This document shows positions 1 through 9,607 of a stretch of 64,000 nt of DNA, one piece after another. Source of the DNA: KBS-96 sp963722585 (lineage in GTDB: Bacteria > Acidobacteriota > Terriglobia > Bryobacterales > Bryobacteraceae); the NCBI GenBank assembly GCA_963722585.1, contig CAVRNU010000061.1, positions 5,756-69,755 on the forward strand, given 5' to 3'. Both the position numbers and the translations under genes were made by a program. The first letter of the stretch is position 1. Every line of letters starts with the position of its first letter. The notes under the pieces were generated by a model, which was not told the origin of the DNA, ran no database searches, and worked only from the letters and a program-made list of their open reading frames with translations.

Positions 1-128
1 GGGCATTGCGCCATTTTATCGATATTCCCAACTGAGTGGAGACGCGACTTCCGTCGAGTTTAGACGATGCCCACGTGAGGGAAAGCTCACCTGTCTCTAT
101 GTTCCGAACAGCCTCGGAGACTCATCGT

Positions 129-475
129 GTTGGCGTACGCGTCGTCGCGTGCGACAGTCTGAATCATTACATCGTCGTCGGGAACCTGCGATCGACTTCT
201 TTTCAGCGGCAGAAGCCAAATTGGAAGGTATATCCGATACCGAGGTACTTGCGTGTGTGGCGAGCGACGGCTGCATTCTGGTTACCCACGATGTGCACAC
301 GATGCCCAAGCACTTCAGCGATTTTTTGCTGGGTGGCGGAACAAGTCCCGGTGTCTTGCTCGTCAGGCAGCGGGTACCCATACCAAACGTAGCAGAAGCT
401 CTTATCCTCATCTGGTCGGCTTCCGATGCAATTGAATGGGAGGCAGGTCAGTTCAAGTCCTCTCATTCCTACTAA
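129..475 (+). pseudogene. DUF5615 PIN-like toxin, frameshifted
   Basis: The C-terminal two thirds reads as a DUF5615 (PIN-like nuclease) protein: acidic-loop motif ISDTEVLACVASDG, then CILVTHDVHTMP, then GVLLVRQRVPI and a tail ending near EWEAGQF. The family's N-terminal strand and helix (VACDSLNHYIV) sits just upstream in another frame, at about 141-176. The reading frame must change near 176-182 to join it to RRREPAIDFFSA. No proper start codon is visible for the rejoined gene, and no DUF433 partner is seen in the first 128 bases. I infer a dead toxin gene; a sequencing indel is the alternative. Confidence 0.7.
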
Positions 476-632
476 CGAAAACAAAGGATTTGGCTGCTGC
501 CTACCGCGGCCCTCGTGGGCTGAACTGCCGGAGTGGTTCCGCAAGGCATTGCCCGGAGACGTCGTCTGCGCCGGCGATGTTCCCGGCCCCTTATGCAACC
601 GATTGTAATAATCCCATAGCGATTTCCGGCCA

Positions 633-662
633 GTAGCCACTTACAGGTGGTTACATTATAAT
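633..662 (+). promoter_or_regulatory. Dyad operator and -10 box of the toxin-antitoxin operon
   Basis: An inverted repeat GTAGCCAC-6 nt-GTGGTTAC (633-654, 7 of 8 positions paired) lies directly upstream of a perfect TATAAT at 657-662. The antitoxin ATG follows only 12 nt after the -10 box. No Shine-Dalgarno sequence is present, so the transcript would be essentially leaderless. Phd/YefM antitoxins normally bind such palindromes to repress their own operon; that this is the site here is inferred. Confidence 0.55.
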
Positions 663-674
663 AAAAATTGTGCC

Positions 675-920
675 ATGGAAATAGGGATCAAGGCCGCCAA
701 GATGGACTTGTCCCGGCTGGTCAAGGCTGCGGTAAGCGGCGAGACAGTGGTCATCACCGATCGCGGCAAGCCGCTCGTGCGATTGGTGCCGGAAGTTCCA
801 AAGCCAAAAGAGCCCAAGCGGGGATATGGTTCGCTCAAGGGTGTCCTCAATCTGCCGCCTGGCTGGGACTCGCCGGAAGCGGACAAGGAAATCATGGATA
901 TGTTCGAGGGCCTGAAGTAG
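675..920 (+). CDS. Phd/YefM-family antitoxin
   Basis: This 81-residue protein has the typical N-terminal DNA-binding fold of Phd/YefM antitoxins: a short strand, a helix containing KMDLSRLVKAAVSGE, then the hallmark VVITDRGKPLVRLVP. The C-terminal part (GYGSLKGVLNLPPGWDSP) resembles the flexible region that wraps around a PIN-domain toxin. It ends one base before the GTG of the toxin gene, so the two are translationally coupled. The role is to neutralise the downstream nuclease and, with it, autorepress at the dyad just upstream. Length and order match intact type II modules. Confidence 0.88.
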   Translation: MEIGIKAAKMDLSRLVKAAVSGETVVITDRGKPLVRLVPEVPKPKEPKRGYGSLKGVLNLPPGWDSPEADKEIMDMFEGLK

Positions 921-921
921 A

Positions 922-1308
922 GTGCGTCTCCTGCTCGATACGAATGCGTTCATCCGCATGCTCGATGGGAGTTTGCCTCGCAAGATCGAGCGCCGCGTCT
1001 TGAAGCCCGGCGTCGAGCTTCTGCTAAGCATTGCCACACCATGGGAAATTGCAATCAAGCGTTCACTCCATCAGGCCGGCCTTACCAGCAAGCTCGTCGA
1101 ATCGAAGATCGTCGAGATGGGCTTTCGGGTCCTGTCCATCACATTGGAGCATACGAGTGCACTTTATGACCTTCCGTTGCACCACAGGGAACCGTTCGAT
1201 CGCATCATCATCGTTCAGGCGCTGATTGAGAATTGCCCGTTAGTATCGAGCGATCGGCGCTTTCCGATGTACGCTGGCGCGGGCCTGAAGGTGCTCTGGG
1301 ACGATTAG
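922..1308 (+). CDS. vapC: PIN-domain ribonuclease toxin (VapC-type)
   Basis: The 128-residue PIN domain starts MRLLLDTNAFIRM with a GTG codon one base after the antitoxin stop. The first acidic residue is in LLDTN. A conserved SIATPWEIAIK helix carries the second acidic residue (Glu), and HREPFDRIIIVQA plus LVSSDRRF provide the remaining Mg-binding acids. VapC toxins cleave tRNA or rRNA when freed from the antitoxin. All catalytic positions are present, so the module looks functional, unlike the broken DUF5615 gene 450 bases upstream. Confidence 0.9.
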   Translation: MRLLLDTNAFIRMLDGSLPRKIERRVLKPGVELLLSIATPWEIAIKRSLHQAGLTSKLVESKIVEMGFRVLSITLEHTSALYDLPLHHREPFDRIIIVQALIENCPLVSSDRRFPMYAGAGLKVLWDD

Positions 1309-1498
1309 CATTTCTATTTCGCGCTTACGTAGCTGCTGCGATCATAATCGAACCTGCCCGTACAAAAGTGCCGGCGATGCTCCACATGCCTACGTCTGCG
1401 ACCATCGGCTGATAAGGCCTCGCGCCCGTTGGTTTTCACCCATCGGTTGCCAATTCAAGCAAAATCAGGAGCTGTTTCCGGTGCTAAACTAAGGGGCA

Positions 1499-3091
1499 AT
1501 GAGTTCGCTTTCGCCGCGCTTGCACCTGGGAGTCCAGCAAAAGCAGATTCTTACTCCTGGCCTCGTCCAGATGGTCACCGTGCTCCAGCTCAACCGGCTG
1601 GAGCTGAAAGACATGATCGTCAACGAGATTGCGGAAAACCCCGTTCTTGAAGAGGCGACAGAAGCCGGCGAGGAACTGACTCCCGAAGAAATACAGAACG
1701 TGCTCGAGCGAGAGCTTCGGGCCGAACCGGCCGATCAAGCGATTCTCGAAAACGTCGACCGGGAGGCGCAGGTCGCCGACACGTTTGAAAGCGATAGTGC
1801 GGGTGAAAGCGATATTGCCGTTGGCGAGCCAGGCGCGGACGAGGCAGTCGTCAGCTCGGCAGCGGCGCCCGCCGCCGAGGAACCGGGAAAGACCGAAACC
1901 GATCCATTCGAAGAGATCGACTTTGGCTCTTTCTTTGACGATTACTTGGATCCAGGATTCAAAAGCCCGGCGGGCGAGTCGTTCGAGAAGCCGTCGTTTG
2001 AGACTTTTCTCTCTTCGCCAGTCACGCTGGCGGACCATCTGCAAAGCCAGCTTGCCGTGCTCGTGCTTCCCGACCGGGTGCGCGAAGCCGCCAACGCGAT
2101 TGTCGGCAACCTCGAGGAAAGCGGCTATCTCACCACTCCCCTCGAGGAAGTCGCGATTTCGGAGGGACTGGCCATCGAGGACATGAATGCCGGATTGAAA
2201 GCGGTTCAATCGCTGGACCCTACTGGCGTGGGCGCATCCACGCTTCGGGAATGCCTTCTGCTTCAGCTCGAAGCGCGCGGGGCTTGCGGCGGCGTCGCCT
2301 GGAAGATCGTACACGATCATCTGAAGTTGCTCGAGACCCGCCAGTATCAGCAGCTTGCCAAAGTTCTAGGCCGTCCGCTCGAACATATTCAGATTGCCGT
2401 TTATGTCATCCGGCATCTCGATCCGGCGCCCGGCTTGCGATTCGCGAGTTCGGGCGCCAGACAAGTCGAGCCCGACGTCTCCATCGAAAAAGATGGCGAT
2501 GATTATCTGATTACTTTGAACGAGGATGACATTCCCCAATTGCGGCTCAACGGCGATTACAAGCGCATGCTCGATCGCGACCAGGAACCGAGCAAAGATG
2601 TCCGCAACTACGTGAAAGAGCGCTACGCCTCGGCACTGCAGCTCATTAAGAATATCGAGCAGCGGAAGCAGACGATTGTTCGTGTTTGCCAGTGCATTAT
2701 CCGGAGGCAGAGAGATTTCCTGGAACTGGGCATCGATCAGTTGAAGCCAATGATGATCAAGGAAGTGGCCGAAGAAATCGGCGTCCATCCGTCCACGGTC
2801 AGCCGCGCGGTGTCGAACAAATACGTTCACACGCCTCAAGGCGTGTTCGAACTTAGATATTTCTTTTCGGAAGCCGTTCAGGGGCCATCGGGCAGCGCCA
2901 CTCCCCTCCTTATCTTGAAGCGGCGGGTGAAAAAGATGATTGAAGAAGAAGATCACAAGCATCCTTTGAGGGACGAGCAGATCACGGCACGTCTGCAGGC
3001 TGAAGGAATTCAGGTAACGCGCCGAACGGTAGCCAAATACCGCGAGGACATGAAAATACCGTCCTCGCACCAGCGCCGAGTCCACGAGTAA
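1499..3091 (+). CDS. rpoN: RNA polymerase sigma-54 factor
   Basis: The 530-residue protein has the sigma-54 layout. A Gln/Leu-rich activator-interacting region (LGVQQKQILTPGLVQMVTVLQ) is followed by an acidic variable region (about 55-180), the core-binding domain with LDPTGVGASTLRECL, the HTH near EIGVHPSTVSRAVSNKY, and the C-terminal RpoN box ARRTVAKYRE-like motif (RRTVAKYRED, about residue 508). It directs polymerase to -24/-12 promoters and needs an AAA+ activator, none of which is encoded in this window. hpf follows 65 bases downstream, a common bacterial neighbour pair. The ATG is preceded by AAGGGG. Confidence 0.97.
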   Translation: MSSLSPRLHLGVQQKQILTPGLVQMVTVLQLNRLELKDMIVNEIAENPVLEEATEAGEELTPEEIQNVLERELRAEPADQAILENVDREAQVADTFESDSAGESDIAVGEPGADEAVVSSAAAPAAEEPGKTETDPFEEIDFGSFFDDYLDPGFKSPAGESFEKPSFETFLSSPVTLADHLQSQLAVLVLPDRVREAANAIVGNLEESGYLTTPLEEVAISEGLAIEDMNAGLKAVQSLDPTGVGASTLRECLLLQLEARGACGGVAWKIVHDHLKLLETRQYQQLAKVLGRPLEHIQIAVYVIRHLDPAPGLRFASSGARQVEPDVSIEKDGDDYLITLNEDDIPQLRLNGDYKRMLDRDQEPSKDVRNYVKERYASALQLIKNIEQRKQTIVRVCQCIIRRQRDFLELGIDQLKPMMIKEVAEEIGVHPSTVSRAVSNKYVHTPQGVFELRYFFSEAVQGPSGSATPLLILKRRVKKMIEEEDHKHPLRDEQITARLQAEGIQVTRRTVAKYREDMKIPSSHQRRVHE

Positions 3092-3156
3092 CAAGTTTCA
3101 TAGTCAAACTGTCCGCGAGCCGCGGTTGTTTCACGGTTCGCTGTCTGGAGGGAAAG

Positions 3157-3744
3157 ATGAAGGTCACCTATTCGGGCAAGACCAAAGACTTCACTCCTCA
3201 ACTTGAGAAGAAAGTCGAAGCCAAATTGGCCAAGTTGGGTAAGATGATTGAGCAACGGGGTGAGAAGACCGCTCAAGTCCTGCATCGCACCGAGCGCCAT
3301 TTGCACAGAGTGGAAATTAGAACAAATTTCTACGATCATGCGCTTTCGGCCGGCGCTTCCGCTGCCGATGTGCTGACCGCGGTCTGCGAGGCCATCGGCA
3401 AATTGGAGAAGCAGATCGTCAAGCTGCGGAACCGCTGGCGGGATACCCATCGCGACGTCAAGGGGCTGCGGGAAAAGAAAGAATCGAACGGTATCGCGCT
3501 CGAACCGCGCGCCGAGGCGCAGCCTGTCAAAAAGCCCGCAAAAATGAACGGAGCCGTTCGAGCGCTCCAGCCCAAGATCTTTCGCGTGGCGCCCGACGGC
3601 GACACCAAGCCGATGACTCTCGAAGAGGCCATCATGGTCATGCAAAGCGATCGCGATTACATCGTCTACCGCGATTTAGACAGAAGCGGGCTGTCCGTGC
3701 TGTTCCGCCGGCGCGATGGAAACCTCGACCTGATCGAAACGTAG
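3157..3744 (+). CDS. hpf: Ribosome hibernation promoting factor, long form
   Basis: The 195-residue protein has the N-terminal S30AE/YfiA ribosome-binding domain (MKVTYSGKTKDFTPQLEKKV, KLEKQIVKLRNRW). After a linker comes the C-terminal dimerisation domain of long HPF (KPMTLEEAIMVMQSDRDYI, ending VLFRRRDGNLDLIE). Long HPFs join 70S ribosomes into inactive 100S dimers in stationary phase. A strong GGAGG lies 5-10 bases before the ATG. It follows rpoN in the same direction, probably sharing its transcript. Length and both domains are complete. Confidence 0.96.
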   Translation: MKVTYSGKTKDFTPQLEKKVEAKLAKLGKMIEQRGEKTAQVLHRTERHLHRVEIRTNFYDHALSAGASAADVLTAVCEAIGKLEKQIVKLRNRWRDTHRDVKGLREKKESNGIALEPRAEAQPVKKPAKMNGAVRALQPKIFRVAPDGDTKPMTLEEAIMVMQSDRDYIVYRDLDRSGLSVLFRRRDGNLDLIET

Positions 3745-3973
3745 CCCTTCGTCGATTGGACCGCTCAATCAATGATCGGGCCAACCGGCCGATAATTCTT
3801 GGGGCTCGGAACAGCCAATGGGTCTTCCTACTGCCATATCGGTCGATTCGCCTCCCAGATTTACCCGCTTTAATCGAAATCTCCTAAACCCTTTGAGAAT
3901 TTGTCCGTTCTGTTCATCAGACGCCACGTTTAGTGGCCTCGTGAATGAGAAGTCAGGGAAGGAGCACACTCCA

Positions 3974-4363
3974 ATGTATATTCGCAGCCTGCTTTTCTTG
4001 ACCGGCGCGCTTTTGCTTGCCGCCCGCGCATTTGCGCAATCGACCGTGAACAGCCGCCGCTAGAACCAACAGGATCGTATCGCTAACGGCGTTAGTTCCG
4101 GACAACTGACCGCCGGCGGAACGAAATCGCTCGAAGGGAAGGAAGCGATCCTGAACCCGCAGGTGCGCGACGATCGCCAGGCAAATGGGGGCAAGTTAAC
4201 TGATCAGGAGCGGAAGCAAATTAGCGGTCAGGAGAACAAGCTTAGCAAGAATATTTACAACGATAAACACAACGCTTCGACAGCGCATTACGGCAGCGGA
4301 CAGGTGGGACAGCGCCGCGCCAATCAGCAGGCACGCCCGCATCCGTTGCCTTCGCCATATTGA
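3974..4363 (+). pseudogene. Secreted repeat protein interrupted by an amber codon and truncated
   Basis: A clear signal peptide (MYIRSLLFLTGALLLAARAF ending in AQS) is followed by VNSRR, an in-frame TAG at 4061-4063, and then uninterrupted sequence in the same frame: NQQDRIANGVSSGQLTAGG, DRQANGGKLTDQERKQISGQ, NIYNDKHNAS, then VGQRRANQQAR. The last block repeats the unit start RRxNQQDRIA, so the TAG replaces one residue (probably Gln, CAG>TAG) inside a repeat. I recall similar secreted repeat proteins in Acidobacteria but know no function. The second repeat breaks off near 4337, where sequence from the opposite-strand LRR gene begins. Confidence 0.65.
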
Positions 4364-6191
4364 GGTGCAGCTCCCGAAGCCTTGGAAGCTGCTTCAATAG
4401 ATCCGGCGCATGATCGTCAACAGCCGCATAGTCGAGATTCAACGTGGTCAGATTCCGGAGAGTTGCCAGTGCTCTTATCCCGGCATCTCCGGTAGCAGTG
4501 CGCACCAGGTCCAGGCGTTCGAGATCGTGAAGCTCCGAAAGATTCTCCAGGCCTGTTTGTAAAGCGGCAGCTGTTCAAACCAGCTCGCGAAGGCCCGTCA
4601 GTTTGCCTAAGGAACGAAAAGCCGTGTCGCCGAGATCCGTTCCATTTAATTCGAGGACTTGTAAACGCGTCAGTTTTTCCAAAGACGAGGCCCCTGAATC
4701 GGTGATGTCTGAATAACTAAGAAAAAGCTGTTGCAAGCCGGATAATTCGGCGATCTGTTTTAGTCCATCGTCGTTTACTGGCGCACTCGTCAGATCCAGT
4801 TCGGTTAGCGCGTGAAGAGATTTCAGGGCTGCAAGCCCGGAACCTTGAATCTGAGTGCCAGACAGGCGCAGGGAGCGAAGCTACTGTAGATGGCTGAGAG
4901 ACTCGAGACCAGCGTCGGATACGCTCGTGTTGTTGAGGTTCAGCACCTTCAAAGCCCTCAGAGAAACCAAAGAGCGAAGGCCAAGATCGCCAATTTGAGT
5001 GGCGTCGAGATCGAGACGATCGAGACCGGTAAGGCCGCGCAGATTGGACAGTTGTGTGTCTGTTACCGGCGTGGCCGCCAGGGACAGCGTGACCATCGTG
5101 TCACCCCGAAACTCACTTTTTCCTCCGAGCTGGTGAACCCATTCGGCGATCCCGTGGTCTCCCTTTCCAGCCGGCACGACGGACGAAGCTTTACTCGACC
5201 CAACCATGACACCGCCCGCGGATTCGATATTGCAGTCGGGGTGCGACGCCGCGAATGCGTCGTTACCCGCTGCCGTGACGCGGCTGTAGCGGATGTCCAG
5301 AGCTGCTTGTTCGTTCAATCCGCTAAGTTTGGCCAAGCCGGAGTTGCTCACGTGGCTCCGATACAGGTTTAGCTCCTGCAGGTGGGGCATACGCGCCAGA
5401 ACGTCCGTGCTGGCGTCGGTGACCTCCGCGCCGAGCAGGTTGAGATTGCGCATTGCGACCAGGTTTCGCAAGGACGCAATCCCCTGGTCCGTCAGACGAG
5501 TGCCATACAGATCCAACTCCTCGAGAGCGGTCAAACCACTCAGATGTTTCAGTCCCCGCGTCCGTAATGGGAGTGTTGCGCAAATAGAGTCGCCGTAAAT
5601 GCTTCAGTCCCTCGAGCGTGGCCATTCCATCATCGCCAAAATACGGAGTATCGCTCAGATCGAGCGATTCGAGACGCGCGAATGGCCTCAGATTTGGAGT
5701 TTTGACACAGGATTGGGAAAGCCGCAGCTCCCTCAAGTTTGTCAGCGTGGCTAGGTAGCCTACTCCCTTGTCGTCCACATTGTAAGTGGGAAGAAAGTGG
5801 AGGCTGAAGAAAAGGCGCTCGAGATGTGAAAGGCCGGCAAGGTGCTTCAATGCTGCGTTTGCGTCAAGAGGGCTGTCCGAAAACGGAGTGAAGATCGGAC
5901 CAGGAAGAGACAGCTCGGTGAGACCGCCTAGGCTGGCAAGTCTCGATAGATCTTCGGGTCGATAGTTGTTCCAATTAAGTCAATCGCGGTGAGCCGGAAA
6001 GATTTCACCGGAAGCTTTGCCAGTTCGTCGATTACCTGGCGCCGTCCGTTGATCTTTACTTGTCCGCCCTGGCGAATCACCCATTCCGCAACCTGACGCT
6101 CGGGCGTGCTCGAGGCGCCCGCAAGCGCCCCGCATAGCAGAGCAAAACACGCCAGAAGCTTCGTTCCTTGCACGCCCTTCATCCGAGTCAC
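4335..6191 (-). pseudogene. Leucine-rich-repeat exported protein, multiply broken
   Basis: It begins MTRMKGVQGTKLLACFALL, a signal peptide, followed by RQVAEWVIRQGG and then about fifteen LRR units of the form LTxLxxLDLxGTxITDxGL. The frame changes near 5935 and again near 5555. In-frame stops occur at 4881-4883 (TAG, after SHLQ) and near 4577 (TGA, after GLRELV), with LRR sequence resuming in frame after each. The AEWVxxxGG module recurs mid-protein, suggesting an internal duplication. Homology ends near 4335, where it abuts the truncated secreted repeat gene. Exported LRR proteins of this kind are common in Acidobacteria and Planctomycetes; function is unknown. Confidence 0.8.
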
Positions 6192-7610
6192 GCCTGATCA
6201 ATCGCTCGAGCAACCCGATGAGCAGAACGGGTCGCAGCCTCCATGCCCCAGTTCATGTTGTCGCAATAAGCTCCTGCGAAATAAACCCGGTCCACCGGTT
6301 GGATGCATGCAGGCCAGAATCTTTTCAGCTGCCCAGGTCTATAATCGCTCGCCTGGGCAAGCCATGGCCCATTTATCTCGCGACCAATCGGCAACCATTA
6401 TATGGTCGATATCGGCCGATCGTCCCGGATAATAGCGCTTGAAAACGCCATAAGCTGTACTCGCCGTAACACCTGCCTGAGCGGGCCCAATCATCAGGCC
6501 GCGATTGGTAGGGACTTCCTGCGCCATGGGCCATAGCGGTCCAAGTAGCGGGCTGCCGAACTCGAGGTTTCCGCTATAGCCGTCGCGTCGCCAAAATTTG
6601 GTTCGCGACTGAAAAATCGGCCGGGTCTCAATTGTATAAGGCATGCTCTCGATTACATATTGCTTGTTTTCCGGCCACGCCGGAGAAACCGCAATTGCGC
6701 GCAGCATAATCGCGTTCATACAACAGACGAGATACTCCGCCTCAAATTTCTTGTCCTCGCCATTGTCACGCGCAGTAACTACGACGCCTGAATTCACGTG
6801 CCGGATGTGTGTCACTACGCAGTTTTTGTGAATGCAACCGGCCAGCCCGGCCGCGAAAGCGTCCGGAAGTTTTTGATTTCCGCCCTCCAACCGGAAAAGA
6901 TCGCGCGGATTCGCGGGCACACCGCGAAGCTTGAGGATCGCCTGCAACCATACTGCCTGAAGAGCCGAATTGTCAGAGCCAACGCTTCGGACCGCAGCCG
7001 CGGAGGCGCCATTCTGCTGCAAGACGGTAGTGACCGAGAGCTCGCCCAAGAAATCCAGACCAGTACCAAAAGGCTGATATTCGTCTTTGATCTTCTCCAT
7101 GTACCGCGGCAGGTAGCAGTCCAACAAATCGCCATCGGCGTGACCTGTGAGATAGCCGATCTCGCGCGGATTGTACCCTTCGGCCGTCAAAACCTTTCTC
7201 GACTGCGCTTCGGCTTCGGGCATCATGCGTCCGTCCGCAAGCTGTAGCACATTTTCCCGGTGCGGGTAAGCTAGTACGGGGAGATTGAACTCCTTCACAT
7301 ACTGGTGAAAGAGTTCGTATCCGGGTTTTGTAAAATGCTCCGCGCCGGCATCGGCATAAAGCCCGTCCGCCAGACCCTCGCGCACTGTTCGCACATGCCC
7401 GCCGGCCCGGCTCGATGCTTCAAGAACGACGACATCGTGCCCCCGCTTCCTCAACTCCCATGCGCATGTCAGACCGGCCAAGCCTGCCCCGATGATGATT
7501 CGCTTTCGACGAACTGCTGCTGTTACGGGCCACGGTGCAAGAACATCAACCAACAATGCCGAGAGCTTAAGAACGTCACGTCGATTGAAAGCGGGCATAC
7601 TGGATGACAA
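6188..7610 (-). pseudogene. TAT-exported flavin amine oxidase-like oxidoreductase, frameshifted
   Basis: The protein starts with a twin-arginine-like segment (FNRRDVLKLSALL) and then a dinucleotide-binding fold with GAGLAGLTCAWELRKRG and VVLEASSRAGGH, typical of FAD-dependent amine oxidases. The main frame runs to DWSRDKWAMAC and then changes near 6360-6375. The other frame supplies YRPGQLKRFWPAC and the C-terminal FAD motif VYFAGAYCDNMNWGMEAA, ending at 6188. Only the last 70 or so residues are lost to the frameshift, but they contain the second FAD contact, so the product as read is unlikely to work. A single-base error is possible. Confidence 0.8.
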
Positions 7611-7638
7611 ATCCTCAAAGCTTAATAGACAAGAAACT

Positions 7639-7995
7639 TCAATCGATCTTGACTTTCAGCAAACGAGCGGCATTTGCGTGATAAACCCGGCGCTCCATAA
7701 CCGGCAACAAGTGCTGCGGCGGAGCAAGGAACCTCCACTCCGGCGCAAGCGAAACACCTTTCTCCGCCTTCGTCGATTGAGAGAGATGTGTGTGGATATC
7801 GATTACAGGATAGTGCGCTCGAACCACCTCCGTTTCTTTACCGTGAAGCATACTCCGCGGCTCATATTGAGGAAGCTCCAGCGGCTTTTTGTCAGGTTCC
7901 GCTTCGCCCGCTTGTCCAAGCATCTGTTGAGATGCTATGCCGCCGAGAGCGCCTGCGCTTCCGCGGATCATCCATGACCGCCTGCTAATTTTCAT
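7639..7995 (-). pseudogene. Amidohydrolase with large internal deletion
   Basis: Starts MKISRRSWMIRGSAGALGG (a TAT signal) and continues to VIDIHTHLSQS, the metal-binding HxH at the first strand of an amidohydrolase TIM barrel, then HLLPVMERR. The next residues, VYHANAARLLKVKID and stop, are the typical C-terminal end of the same family (K-I/V-Y-xx-NAxRLL). The whole barrel between them, roughly 200 or more residues, is missing without loss of frame. I infer an in-frame deletion. It lies just upstream of the amine oxidase on the same strand. Confidence 0.7.
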
Positions 7996-8029
7996 CTGTT
8001 TTGCTTCGACCAATCTCAATCCTTGGATG

Positions 8030-9304
8030 TCAAATTCTGAAGCTCCGATTATTAGACCCTTTGAGCCATCCCGGAGCATCTGCCTTTTCGAGGTGCAATG
8101 GGAACGATCCGTCCTGGTTGAGCGGTTGTCTGTAAGCCCAACGAATGGGCCGGCGCGCGCCGCCCTTCGTCTCCAGTTACGCCGAAATCTTCAATTCCGT
8201 TTCGTTCATGCCGCGCGAGAGCAGGAAGGCACATTGCCGGACCTTCCCGCCGTACGGATGGCCGCCGTCAAGGGTACCGCTTTTTGCAAATGATCCGGAT
8301 GCGTTCTGTATGGTTAGGCGCAGGGTGCCCGGCATCCCAGACACACCATCGTTTGCTATTGCAATGATTATCTCCGTGGTCCCGAGCCGTTTTCGCTGCC
8401 AAATCCAAGCCGGCCTGAGCGGACGGCCAGATCAAGTACTTTGTCATTACCAACCTTGCTGATGTCCGGCTGCGTGTTAACCGCGAGTTGCGTTCGCTTC
8501 CAGGGCTCCGATTGAAAATGCGTCATCGTCAAAAAAGTTTGTTCGGCGGTTAATTGGTCGGGAAACGGATTCGGTAAGTTGCTGGTGTGCCCCTCGCCCA
8601 AAAACCGTACTGCATCAAGTCCATCCATTCAAGCAGCGGCTCGTTATCGAACCAGGCTGCCATCAATTCGTTGAGTTTGCGAAATGCGTTCTGAAAAGCA
8701 GGATGGTCGTAGCGCGGTTCGACGAACTCTACTTCGCGCCCATGCCTTCGGAAGTGTCGGATTTTTGTAGAGGCACCTTGTTGCGCAGGAACTCTGGCAG
8801 TGCGATCTCATCGGGCTCGAATTTCGGATTCGAAAGCTGAATGCGAAAAGCAAAGCGCAAGCCATGTCGCCGGGCCGCATCAATCGTGAGGTCCCATACT
8901 GGGTTCAGGTCTAACCGGCCGGGTCTCGACTGTACATTGCGCCAGTCACAGCGGATGTAAAGGACGTCCACAAACGGCAGCTTCGCAAGCTTCTCAACGG
9001 CCGCTTCCAAAGTCTCCTGCCCCTTCCGGGCAGCGCTCGAGGGGCCATTTTCCTCCCAGGTATAGCCGACTAAGCCGAGCCCAAAATTTCGAACATGCAT
9101 CTGGGAAGGTGTTGTCGTTACTAGCGTGCGCCAGCCGTCCCGATTTATATCGAAAGGCCCCTGATCGAGCCGATCGGATGCATTCGTCCACTCAGCGCCG
9201 CATGACACCCAGGGATCGGCTGGAAAGGTGGTTGCTGCAGCGCCGGCGATCTCAGCTCCAGACACAATGAAACTTCGCCGCAGCATCCTTACAGTCTTTT
9301 CCAT
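8030..9304 (-). pseudogene. DUF4832-like glycosidase-like protein, decayed
   Basis: The first 190 residues are open: a short TAT-like leader (MLRRSFIVSG), then RNFGLGLVGYTWEENGP, LPFVDVLYIRCDWRN, RPGRLDLNPVWDLTIDAARR and FRIQLSNPKFEPDEIALPEF. After 8729 the gene continues only in alternating frames: LLEWMD near 8625, GEGHTSNLPNPFPDQLTAEQ, LAVNTQPDISKVGNDKV, and finally KGGARRPIRWAYRQPLNQDG before a stop at 8030. The block order is that of beta-galactosidase-like TIM-barrel proteins with DUF4832. At least three frame changes and one stop are needed. Confidence 0.65.
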
Positions 9305-9607
9305 GATTGCTATGTTGGTGCAAATTGGTCCTCGAGGCAAGTCATTGGAAACACGTGAAGCCGATGCGGCTCTCTTGCTGTCGACTGGAATCCCGAGAAT
9401 AGGGCGACGCCGAAGCCAAGAAACAACACACCGAAACAAATGTACGGTCCTGGAGTCTTACGGAGGGAATGGCCCATCATCACTCGTTGATTCGCATTCG
9501 TACCGCGGCGATCCTGGTGCGGGCTCGTAAGCGAACTGGTAACGAAGGCATCTGATCTCATCGCTGGCAGATCATTTCTTGATCTGGCTATGAAACGAAA
9601 CTCGGGG

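Noticed and set aside
1484..3094. Long minus-strand ORFs opposite rpoN
   Set aside because: They are shadows of rpoN codons; no domain and no ribosome binding site, and rpoN itself is certain.
4061..4063. TAG as a reassigned or suppressed codon
   Set aside because: Only some genes have in-frame TAG, several have TGA or frameshifts, and intact genes here use ordinary stops; a mutation is simpler.
9310..9561. Minus-strand ORF with one hydrophobic helix upstream of the DUF4832-like gene
   Set aside because: Only a single membrane-like stretch, no family, no start signal; it may be a fragment of a lost transporter but cannot be supported.
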